A stretch of DNA of 64,000 nt from Mytilinidion resinicola (lineage: Eukaryota; Ascomycota; Dothideomycetes; Mytilinidiales; Mytilinidiaceae). Made by a program: the position numbers and the translations under genes. The DNA lies in contig NW_022985464.1 in assembly GCF_010093595.1 (NCBI RefSeq), positions 218,470-282,469 on the forward strand. Reading direction: 5' to 3'. The notes under the pieces were generated by a model, which saw only the letters and a program-made list of their open reading frames with translations, was not told the DNA's origin and ran no database searches. This document shows, piece by piece, positions 55,817 to 64,000 of this stretch. How positions within the stretch are numbered: position 1 is the stretch's first letter; each line of letters begins with the position of its first letter.

Positions 55817-56606
55817 GATGTATTCAACAAGCTGAAGATGAACGGAATAACATTTAGCAAAAAAACTGATCAAATAATAACGGAGTATCTAGTAGATACA
55901 AAAAGCGAAGAATGAGAAAGAACAGTACTCAGAATCCTGGAACTCCAAGTCACTCACAGCTCCACCCTACCAATCTGTGGCCGCAAGGCTGAGAACCCCA
56001 GCCTCAGGCTAGACCAGCTCATGCAAGGCCATCCGAAGAATGTACTTGCCTTGTCGCCCTCTGCCACCGGTCTAGCCTAACTGCTTCCACCACCAACGAC
56101 ATCGGAGTACGCTCGGCAGGTCTGTCACAGCCTTCTCGCCCAGCTGCAGGCGAGTAGATTCTCTCAGCCGCAGCAATCCAATTCGTGGCAGCAGGCCGGC
56201 AGCAAGGCCGCAGCCGTCGCCCAGAGACGTTTCAGATGCCTTCGTGGCACAGCATTGAAATGAAACGAGTCGGTCATGAATTTAGCGAGAGATTGAGTCG
56301 TGATGGTGGAGGAGAGGCGTTTCGGTCAGGATTCAGCTGCGTAGCGGTGCGGGCGCCACAGCGCCACACTACTGTTTCGGATTGTGATCGATATTTTGCA
56401 CAGGATGTCGAGATTGGGACGTATTCGAAGCTCAGTTGAGGCGAAAGATGTGTGAGGAATAGATTGCTATGTTCTTTTAATGTCGCTATGTAAATAAAAA
56501 TCGTGTCTCGTAGTATCAAACGTGTCGACCGGCCGTATATACTCCTCCAAAAACACAACTATTCAAAGTAACGCCCTTCTGCACCCTCTTACTCCCGATC
56601 AAGCAC
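55817..56606. other. Intergenic, 790 bp
   Basis: The left part is the promoter side of coiled-coil gene 3. On the minus strand near 55,965-56,010 a short stretch reads LRPQIGRVEL and stop, resembling the family signature, possibly a decayed copy. Otherwise nothing is seen. Confidence 0.4.
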
Positions 56607-57345
56607 TCAAAGCCCTCCCTTTAGTCGATATACAAGCCTAAGCTCAGATCCCTACTATGGGTTAGCTTCATTACTCCCAATTCCATGCAAACGAGATAGC
56701 CAACTCACGTTCATGATCCCATAATCCATAAGCATATGCTCGCTCTTCTCATTCAACTCCTTCCCACCAAACAACAACCGTATCCCCTCCGAGTCCAGCC
56801 CCTTCTCGTGTGCAAAATACACCACAAACTCGCACACAGGCATCTGCAGCGGAATATCGTGCACCGTCAAGCTCTTCCCGTCAAGGTTCTTGATAAACAG
56901 AGTCTTCAGCTGTGGACCAGAGTATTTCTCGCGAAGTTGGGACGGGTGGTCAGATGGAGTGTTTGTAGTCTGCGCTGTGGGTGCGGGCCGGACTTTGGGC
57001 TCTTTAAATGCGGATGAGTTGTCTGATGGCGTGGAGGAGCCGGTCACGATGCGCGTGATAATGGTGTCTTCTTCGATGCCGCAGTCGCCGAGAGTCGAGG
57101 CTTCAAAGATTAGACATTAGAGGCTGTTTTTTGTAGGTGTATTGGGGTCCAGCCTTACCATCTTCCATTGGCCTTCCAAAAGCCATCAATCGGAGATTCG
57201 ATGGGTCGCAGCGGATCTTGGTGGCGAGCATGCGCTTGAAAGTCTTGACGGTAGTAAAGCGCGCCATTCCAGTGACGCTGACGACTTCGGAGCCATCGAT
57301 GGCTTCAACTTGGAGGGCGCTGTAGGTGTCATTGGTTTCGGACAT
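56607..57345 (-). CDS. Tandem ubiquitin-like (two Ubl) protein ending in Gly-Gly-Leu
   Basis: Three exons, 57159-57345, 56709-57100 and 56607-56651, with introns of 58 and 57 bp, give 207 aa. The first Ubl spans about residues 8-85 (YSALQVEAIDGSEVVSVTGM; IRCDPSNLRLMAFGRPMEDG; LGDCGIEEDTIITRIV). The second spans about 130-207 (LKTLFIKNLDGKSLTVHDIP; GIRLLFGGKELNEKSEHMLM). The last exon supplies the final strand, GSELRLVYRLKGGL, matching the end of the ubiquitin fold and the Gly-Gly position. The acceptor of intron 2 is the second of two adjacent TAG triplets; using the first would stop translation at once. Whether the lone Leu is trimmed to expose Gly-Gly for conjugation is unknown. It is divergent from an RBR E3 gene. 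Confidence 0.8.
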
Positions 57346-57891
57346 GATTGAAGGCGTAGATATGGGAGAATTAGAGAAACTGCAGTTGAATGAAAATGCA
57401 CGGAAGACGGAATTGAGAGTTTGCTTCAAGGCAGAAATTAGGGAATAGAAAAGGACTCGAATTTGTTTTCAGAGAAGAGAGAGGCGACGCGTGAAGGAAG
57501 GCTGAGACGTGCGTAGCCTGGAGCGCCCTATTAGATCACGCATCATGCCCGTCGGGCCAAATAGACCAAGGCTGAGAAGTACCAAGAAGATAGGCATGTT
57601 CCATTGCATTTTGGGCGGATAGATGGGCCAGAGATGCTCAGGTGGCGTTGTTGTGGCGTTCACACTTCATGCAAGGTTGAAGTGTTGGCGCGAGGCTGAG
57701 CTGGCGTTTCCGAGCAGGAGTACTGCGCCAATAAATGGTGCCTGGGAGGTCGTTTCAGAGCCTTCTTGCTCATGCAAAACGGCAATTAGTACAACTAACG
57801 TATCGTTTAATCCTGTTCCGTGGTTAGTCTGCTTCACTTACTCTTGTCCCTTTGGAAATACCTACCTACTTCAATTGAAACTGCGGAAACA
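57346..57891. promoter_or_regulatory. Divergent promoter region between the Ubl gene and the RBR E3 gene
   Basis: 546 bp between opposite start codons of two genes of the ubiquitin system. No specific motif was recognised, and short frames inside are unsupported. Confidence 0.4.
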
Positions 57892-59114
57892 ATGGCAGAC
57901 GAAGACTTCGAAAACTGGAAACTCTGCTTCAACATCAACCTCTCCTTCCAAGTCCTCACCAAAGCCGGCACCTGGCAATGTCTAGGCTGCGACACCACCC
58001 ACACATCGCCCAACCCATCCTACCGCTCCAACTTTCCCATCATCGCCGCAGAATGTCCTGCTGGGCACAACAACCGATTGAACATCGAAGCCGTCGGTGC
58101 CTGTCCCTCATGTGACCAAGACCTCGTCTTGAACATCTCCACCCGGAAGCAGGAATGTTTCCAAGAAGGCTGCCGGAGATTGTTGGTTGTGAAAGAAGAA
58201 GTGGTCAAGCCTCGAGTCGTGGCATCTGTATACGAGAAATATGTTGGACTCTTGGAAGAGCATAGAACGTTCGAGTGTCCGGTCTGCATGGTTGACTACC
58301 CGCTTTCGGAAGCACCCTCAAAACCACCAAGCAGCAAATGCACCCATGACCCAAATGTATGCTCAGACTGCGTAACCGCAATGCTAGTAGCCCAGATCTC
58401 CGGTGGACGATGGGAGTACATCAAATGCCCATCCAACGATTGTGAAGAAGAGCTCGACGGGAAAGGCATCCAAGCGAGCACGCCGGTGGACACATTCCGC
58501 GTGTACAACGAGTTCGTAACAAACCGAGCGCTATCGCAGGATCCAAACTTCCGCTGGTGCTGTGGGCGGATCAACGACGGCCAGGAGTCCTGCACCTGGG
58601 GCCAGCTATGCTCCGGCCCAAGCACGGCAGGATGGCGTTGTATCAAATGCAACCAGCTAAATTGCTTTGCGTGTAAAGGGCCTGGGCATCCGGACGAGAC
58701 GTGCGATGCCTATAAGGCCCGGCAGGGTGATGGTGCGGCGAATGAGCGGCGGATTTTGCAGATTACGAAAAAGTGTCCAAAGAAAGGGTGCAGTAATCAG
58801 ATTGAGAAGAATGGAGGGTGCATCAATATGAAATGTAAGTGACTGGACTGGAACATAGTGGCCTGATAATCGATCGTGCTGACAATAATGACCTAACAGG
58901 CCCCTGCGGAATCAACTTCTGCTGGGAGTGTAAGGTCATCTACGGGAGAGGAAATACACCTTGCGCATGTGGCATGCATTCCCTGCACGAAGGTTGTCGT
59001 CGACATCTTAAGACCTGTTCGTATAAACGTCCGAACGCGATCATAGATAAACCAACAGCTTCGCATCCGCTTTATCAAGAAGGATGGGACCAAGACCCTG
59101 AGTATATCGGGTAG
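57892..59114 (+). CDS. RBR-type (RING-between-RING) E3 ubiquitin ligase
   Basis: Two exons, 57892-58834 and 58900-59114, with a 65-bp intron, give 385 aa. RBR ligases take ubiquitin from an E2 onto a catalytic Cys in RING2, then pass it to substrate. Cys clusters in order: an N-terminal zinc-like part (WQCLGC...CPAGH...CPSC, residues about 28-75), RING1 from about 129 (ECPVCMVDYPL ... CTHD...CSDCV ... CPSNDCEEEL), the in-between domain (WRCIKCNQLNCFACKGPGHP), and RING2 from about 293 (KKCPKKGCSNQIEKNGGCIN then MKCPCGINFCWEC). The Cys in GGC is the expected catalytic residue and sits just before the splice junction. The protein ends soon after RING2. No Ariadne domain is seen. Substrate unknown. 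Confidence 0.92.
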
Positions 59115-59229
59115 TATTTGACTGTGGGAAGCACGTAATGCACACAAAAACAACGAGATTAGTAACGCATGCAATGAAGCCTTCTGATTGATAAGAGAAA
59201 ACACTTCTACACAAAACTTACATCTTCAA

Positions 59230-60846
59230 TCATAACTGTGCCCTCGGCCGCTCAGGAACACTGTCCCACGCCTGCGAAAATCCCGCCGATCTCACCCAAC
59301 GCGGTTCACCCGCTTCGACAGAATCAATCACCATATTGCCCAACTTCAACCACATATCCTTCTTGACCTTGAAGCTGTCTTTTCCCTCATATGGCTCAGA
59401 GATCACTTGTCCATGAGCCACCGCCCTTACAAGCTTCGCTGCATGTCCATCATCGTCGGTGTTTCTGACTCGCTCAAAAATACTAGCCCAGGATTCAGAC
59501 GCATCTTTGGTCGCATTTTTCGGCTGGTAGTTGGTGACTTCATCGATAAGCAGATCCGGAGACCGCCGCGACGCGTACATGGCTAAGTCGAGTCGGCCTT
59601 TCCACTCTAGGATGCGGGCCTTGTTGGCATTGCTGAGCCAGCCTTGCTTGAGGAAGGTTGAAAAGAAAATCGAGGCGTTGACGCAGTGCATGTAGTAAAA
59701 GTCGAACTTGATTAGCTTTTTCGGATTCTGCGCGCTGCTGGTGTAATATACTATGGCACTGTTAGTCCGTTATATGCGTAGAGAATCGCATGATAACGCT
59801 TACTGGCAGTGTTTGTCATCTCAGCGACCTTCTCGTCCAGTTCAGATTCTTGTACGCTGTATCGGCTAGCATACTTGATCATCTCGTTTGGCGCACGTTT
59901 AAGAAGCCCATCTCGGATCTTATTCCCGTCGTCCCAGTCCGCGGCGGTGCTGAGCTTCTTGTCGGCTTGGATTTCGGCAAGTAATTCCACTAGAGATTTC
60001 GACTTCGACACATTGATCTTCTTTGCTGCCTCTTCAGCTGGCAGGAGAAACCTGCCTATCCAAGTATCATGAATAGCTGCCTGAGCGAGTGCCTCTGCAA
60101 TAATTGCTGGTTGCTGGAATTCCACTCCGAAGCCGAGATGGATGATAGGATGAAGGAAGCCTGGATGTAGTCAGTAGAAGACCGCATCAGCTTTTCAAAT
60201 CTGACGCACCTGCGTACATCCGGACGAGCAAGTCTTCAGCGCGTTCATCGCCTGCGAACACGTACTCATTAAGGACGTTCTCCCACCCCTTTTGCTCTAT
60301 CTCTTTCTCGAAGAACACTAGGAAGTCACGGTAATACTTCTCCTTTCCCAAGTAGGACTTGAAGCGATCTGGATCATGCATATCGTCGATGACAGATCTT
60401 TCAAGCGCTACTACAGGCCGTTGATACGACTTGTTGGCATCGTATTGCTTTTTGAGGGTAGATGGAGAAGCGCCAAGAGCGAATATTGTGAGCAGGTGAT
60501 GTGCGATGTGGTTCTGAATAATACAAATAAGCAGCTGCCCTCTAAATTTATGACGCTGAAAAACATCCGAGAGGTTTATATGACGCACATGATATCCAGA
60601 TTCATTGAAAAAGATGTGATGCTGGTCATGATTTTCTTGCAATAGCTTCGACGCCGCTTCCGCCGACTCGGCAGTAATCCCGGATACATAAAACTCGGGA
60701 TGCTGGGAAGCGGAGAGCTTAACAACAGACGAAGTTGCCATGGTGCGTGTTTGAAACGGTAATGTTGAGAACTGGGAAAGACGCGTTGTTGGGAAAGTTG
60801 ATAGTGTGTAGAAGGCGCCTCGTAGACGTGGCAGCCCCACGACCAT
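59230..60846 (-). CDS. Questin-oxidase-like protein (DUF4243 / AflY-HypK family)
   Basis: Exons 60589-60741 (or to 60846), 60210-60513, 59804-60160 and 59230-59750, with introns of 75, 49 and 53 bp. From ATG 60741 (MATSSVVKLSASQHPEFYV) the product is 444 aa; ATG 60846 would add 35 mostly basic residues that could be a targeting peptide. The first intron is a multiple of three without stops, so the frame reads through it, but removal gives ESGYH|NHIAHHLLTIFALG, the conserved metal-type His cluster. Other blocks: WENVLNEYVF, GFLHPIIHLGFGVEFQQPAI, and WSYYM-like DFYYMHCVNAS. The family includes enzymes doing Baeyer-Villiger-type ring cleavage of anthraquinones in sterigmatocystin/geodin pathways. 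No polyketide genes are near, so a general or unknown oxidation is possible. Confidence 0.85.
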
Positions 60847-61400
60847 TTAGGAATATGGGAAGAAATAACGATTATGGGAGGGATCTGAAGCTCATATAGC
60901 TAAGTTCCTGACGTAAGAATAAACGCGGGGTGCAGGTGGGGAATCTAGGGATATTTAGGTGAAAATGACGAATGACGTTGGGTTGGTGGCCTAGGTGGCA
61001 ACGAGTTGACATGCTTCGGCCTTCGGCAAAGTGGAAACGCCTTTGATGCATAATCCACGAAATGTTAGTAATGCTGCAGATCAACGGATTTACTCTACTC
61101 TTGTTCATAGATAGAATGGTCGTATAGCTGTACTACAAACATGTCCACGTGAATGCAGGAATTGGATTAGCATAGCCTGTTATTCGTCGCTCTAGCTGAT
61201 GTGTTCCATCGAGTCGAGAGTCCTACCACGTAAGAAGGCCACCTCTAGCCCATCGCATCCCCTTAAACTAGGAGAACGAGGCTAGTACACCCTTCCAGAC
61301 ACCACCAAAATGCATCATAAGCACCCCAGACCAAGACTTACCGTCCATAACGCCACGCTTAAAATGCCACCGTAGCTCGAGCTGTGTACCTCCTGAAGAT
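60847..61400. other. Intergenic, 550 bp
   Basis: It lies between the 5' end of the questin-oxidase-like gene and the 3' end of SGT1 (both minus strand). A 78-codon frame at 60872-61108 is unsupported. Confidence 0.4.
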
Positions 61401-62637
61401 CTACATCTTCTTTGCTTCCATTCCATCTGGAGGCTGTGGCACCACCGTCTCCTTGCCGACGCTAGACCAGTCGGTGCTCAGCACGGTACCGCCGCTCTCC
61501 GAGTAGCTCTTCATCATAGCACGCTGGGCATCTGGATCTGCGCCCTTGAAGAGCGTGCGGAAGAAGCGGGTGGTTTCGTCGCCTTCATCGGCATCCAGAT
61601 CATCGTCTTGAAGGCCAACGTCCTCTTCGCCTTCTTTCTTTACCTTTTTCGTGGTAAGGTCTTTGGCCCACTTGTCCCAATTCTTAGGGCCTGACTTCGA
61701 GGATGTTGGGTACGACGGCACGTTCTCCTGCTTCAAGATACGCGTGGGGATCTCCGACTTCTCCCCGGCCGAGGTCGTAGCAGGCGCGCTGGTACCCTCC
61801 AAAGACGACCATTTCCCAGGTGTGGCCTTCTTCAAGGTAATCTCGATCTTGTGAGCCGTGATGTTCGACGTAGACTTTTCTGGGTCGACCGGGCCGAAAA
61901 AGGGGTCAAGGGTGTAGTCGAAGGAGGACGAGTCTTGGATAGGGAACGAGATAGATAGCTGTAGTGGATTAGCTTAGAGTCAAGCTGACGCAACAATCCC
62001 AGCTTACTGAGTCTTTCTCAATCTCGATGTTGGCTTTGTCCTTGGGCACGCCCTTGGCCAGCAATGTGAAGTAGACATTTTCCGCGTTCTGGTACCAGTC
62101 ATGCTTGATCTTGTCTGCAGGCGTTGGCTGGATAGGCTTCGGGGAAGCTGCGGGAGCTGCTGTAGCTTTGTTGGTTGCAGAGCTTTGGGCGGCCGGGCTC
62201 GGGACCTCTGCAGAAGGGATGTCCTTCACGGTAGCCGTTCGACGCTCGTCGCCCTCGGGAAGCGTTGCCATCTTCGTCTTAACCTTGGATTCCCAAACCG
62301 CCAGCGTCTTCTCCTTCTCGTCGAGCTTCTTCACAAGAGCGAAGACGTACTCTGCATCGGCGTACCTCTCGAGGAAGAACAGAGCTATGGCTCGTCGTAG
62401 TTGGGAGTCCTTTATGAGCTCGCGTTTGGCGCGCTTGTGGGCGAGCACCACGGCCACTTCGGCGTCGGCGAGTGCAGCTTCGTAGTTTGGCGGTTTGGCT
62501 CGCTGATAGGCAGTCGATCGCTTGATGTAGTAATCGACGGCATTTGGATTGACGGCAAGTGCGGACGTGTAGAGCTTGATTGCTTCCTCGAAGTTGCTGG
62601 CTTGCAATGCAGCTGCTCCCCGTGCCGCAAGATCCAT
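61401..62637 (-). CDS. SGT1: SGT1 co-chaperone (TPR-CS-SGS)
   Basis: Two exons, 62008-62637 and 61401-61958, with a 49-bp intron, give 395 aa. Sgt1 links Hsp90 to Skp1/SCF ligases and kinetochore (CBF3) assembly. Start ATG 62637 (MDLAARGAAALQASNFEEAI) opens the TPR domain (about 1-120). A Pro/Ala-rich linker leads to the CS domain, which begins KHDWYQNAENVYFTLLAKG and continues across the splice (EKDS|LSISFPIQDSSSFDY; HKIEITLKKATPGKWSSLEG). The SGS part is at the C-terminus (SGPKNWDKWAKDL; FFRTLFKGADPDAQRAMMKS; SGGTVLSTDWSSVG). Frames upstream to 62697 exist but the family start fits 62637. Confidence 0.95.
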
Positions 62638-63366
62638 GGTATGAGTGCGAGGTTGAGCAGTCGGTGGCGTGGTTGCTGTGAGTTGTCGAGCTTCCAAGAT
62701 AGAGTCCTTGGCCGTACAAGAAGCGGGCTAGGAGGGTGGCAGGAGGGTGGGATTAAATAGTCGGATGAAGTGGGATGTGGACCTCTGCCTAGCGCACTGT
62801 CCATCCTGCCACAAATAAATCCGGGGTACCACGGTGCACGGATACCTGGACTAATTCACCCCTCGATTGACTCAACGACATTGCACCCTCTTGAAGGGCT
62901 CCAATGGATTACGTGCATCCGCGGAAGGACTTGCAATATTCCAAGGCGGTCCTTTCCTCAGGCAATTCCACGATCTCAAAGGCAAAGCAAAGGTCTTGAT
63001 TTTGATGTCGCGGGTGCAGTTTCTTATAGTCAATCTGTGCTCTCCTTACCCTTCATGAGGCCATCAAAGGTATGCGTACCCAACAGACAGCCTGAGAGTA
63101 TGGCACCATGCGTCGTATACCCGCGTATTTATTTGCTTGTCATTCACTTCTCATATCCAAGAGCCGTCCATCCTTTTTGTTCCGCGCTCAGCTTGATAGA
63201 CATGCGCATGATTTCGTTCATTCTGTTACTTCAAGCGACGCACTACTTCTACACAAATAGAAAACGAGAGGATGACAGCAATGTCCGGAAACGCCATCTC
63301 CAACATTAATTAACGCCATTAGAGCTACCGGCCCGACTACATGAATCTCTGCAAAGCTTTGGATAC
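62638..63366. other. Intergenic, 730 bp
   Basis: Promoter side of SGT1 on the left and 3' side of the edge gene on the right. The plus-strand frame at 62770-63309 has no recognisable feature and is not called. Confidence 0.4.
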
Positions 63367-64000
63367 TCAGTGTTCCCTCCATTGACGTCTGCCTGAAGCC
63401 TCCATGCCGACGTGGTCATGAAGTCCAAGCTTGCCCCAAAAGTCAGAGCTCCGCATACTCGCGTCATTCTGCGAAGCAGAACTGCTGACCATCAACTCCC
63501 ATAACCGAGGAACCTTCATGACGACTTCCCCTGGAGACCCAGTGCCACCGGTATCCGCATTCGTTGTGGTCATAGTCTTGGTCACCAGCTGAGTATTTAG
63601 CTGGTGAACATCCATCTCACCAGGCTTCTCTGCGCTCTTGTTGACGAAGCATACAAGAAACTCATCGTACTTCAATGAAAGCTTTGCCAGGTTTTGGATG
63701 AAACAGCGCCAGAGCGCCAATTTCGTGACGGTTGCCCATGGTGTCATCATATCGGCGGTCGTACATTCCACGATGTAAACCTCATGCAGTGTCTCTTTGT
63801 GCTTGGTCAAGAAGACTTCTGTGGCGCTCCAGGGAAGGTGAAGACCGACGAGGGTCAGCTTACGGAGGTTCTCGAAACGCACTTCAGACAGATCCCGGAC
63901 GGGCAAGGCGGCAAGGCGGATGGGGTCAGTAATGACCAGCTCCTCAATCTTCGGTGCGGTTTTGGCATAGTTCCAGAAAGCGTACAGCTGATTTGTTCGC
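63367..64000 (-). CDS. Leucine-rich-repeat-like (possibly F-box) protein, partial at window edge
   Basis: The frame is open from the right edge of the window to the stop at 63367, about 210 residues, with no ATG needed inside (the frame passes 63906 through a TTG). The text has LRR-like spacing: KIEELVITDPIRLAALPV, FENLRKLTLVGLHLPWSA, LHEVYIVECTT, VTKLALWRCF. Such repeats are common in fungal F-box/LRR proteins, whose N-terminal F-box would lie outside the window. The C-terminal part is polar with no repeat. Confidence 0.6.
   Translation of the reverse strand, partial: RTNQLYAFWNYAKTAPKIEELVITDPIRLAALPVRDLSEVRFENLRKLTLVGLHLPWSATEVFLTKHKETLHEVYIVECTTADMMTPWATVTKLALWRCFIQNLAKLSLKYDEFLVCFVNKSAEKPGEMDVHQLNTQLVTKTMTTTNADTGGTGSPGEVVMKVPRLWELMVSSSASQNDASMRSSDFWGKLGLHDHVGMEASGRRQWREH

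Overview
The window looks like a scaffold piece from a filamentous ascomycete (Pezizomycotina, most likely a Dothideomycete). Genes carry short introns of about 46-85 bp with GTAnGN donors and CTAAC/CTGAC-type branch points. Housekeeping genes typical of fungi are present (RTT109, SRP54, RRP15, NOP10, LCL2, SGT1). A sharply bounded AT-rich tract full of stop-ridden transposons carries the marks of repeat-induced point mutation (RIP). No species is claimed.

Region 1 (1 to about 15.7 kb) has no host gene. It holds a GC-normal Mutator-like element with 108-bp terminal inverted repeats and a perfect 8-bp target duplication (96-1103), a complete RIP-degraded Fot1/pogo element (1318-3212), a truncated second Fot1/pogo family (3243 to about 4575), and three pieces of one LINE family: A (+), B (-) and C (+). 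B and C lie head to head with their TAA-type tails pointing outward. LINE B is interrupted at 10395-11734 by a GC-normal inverted-repeat element that contains a 995-base run of N.

Region 2 (15.7-29.7 kb) is accessory. A 234-bp solo LTR with target duplication GTCGG sits in a MITE remnant. Then come two diverged paralogues of a nuclear-looking protein (16.4-18.6 kb and 26.0-28.5 kb, the second with a SAP domain). Between them are a protein built of three similar units, a four-exon short-chain dehydrogenase, a 432-bp MITE and a small cysteine-rich ORF.

Region 3 (29.7-45.7 kb) is mostly core genome: RTT109 (H3K56 acetyltransferase), an F-box-like protein, SRP54 divergent from RRP15, a bacterial-type periplasmic-binding-like protein divergent from a flavin monooxygenase, NOP10 divergent from LCL2, and a large coiled-coil spindle-pole-body-like protein.

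Region 4 (45.7-56 kb) is lineage-specific. It has a large membrane protein, a second MITE copy, three related coiled-coil proteins sharing a signature motif, and among them a LysM domain fused to a polytopic membrane domain. Region 5 (56-64 kb) has a tandem ubiquitin-like protein ending in Gly-Gly-Leu next to an RBR-type E3 ligase, a questin-oxidase-like enzyme, SGT1, and an LRR-like gene running off the right edge.

Many genes needed splicing to make sense. Exon junctions below were read by eye from donor, branch and acceptor signals plus frame and family continuity; none was checked against transcripts.
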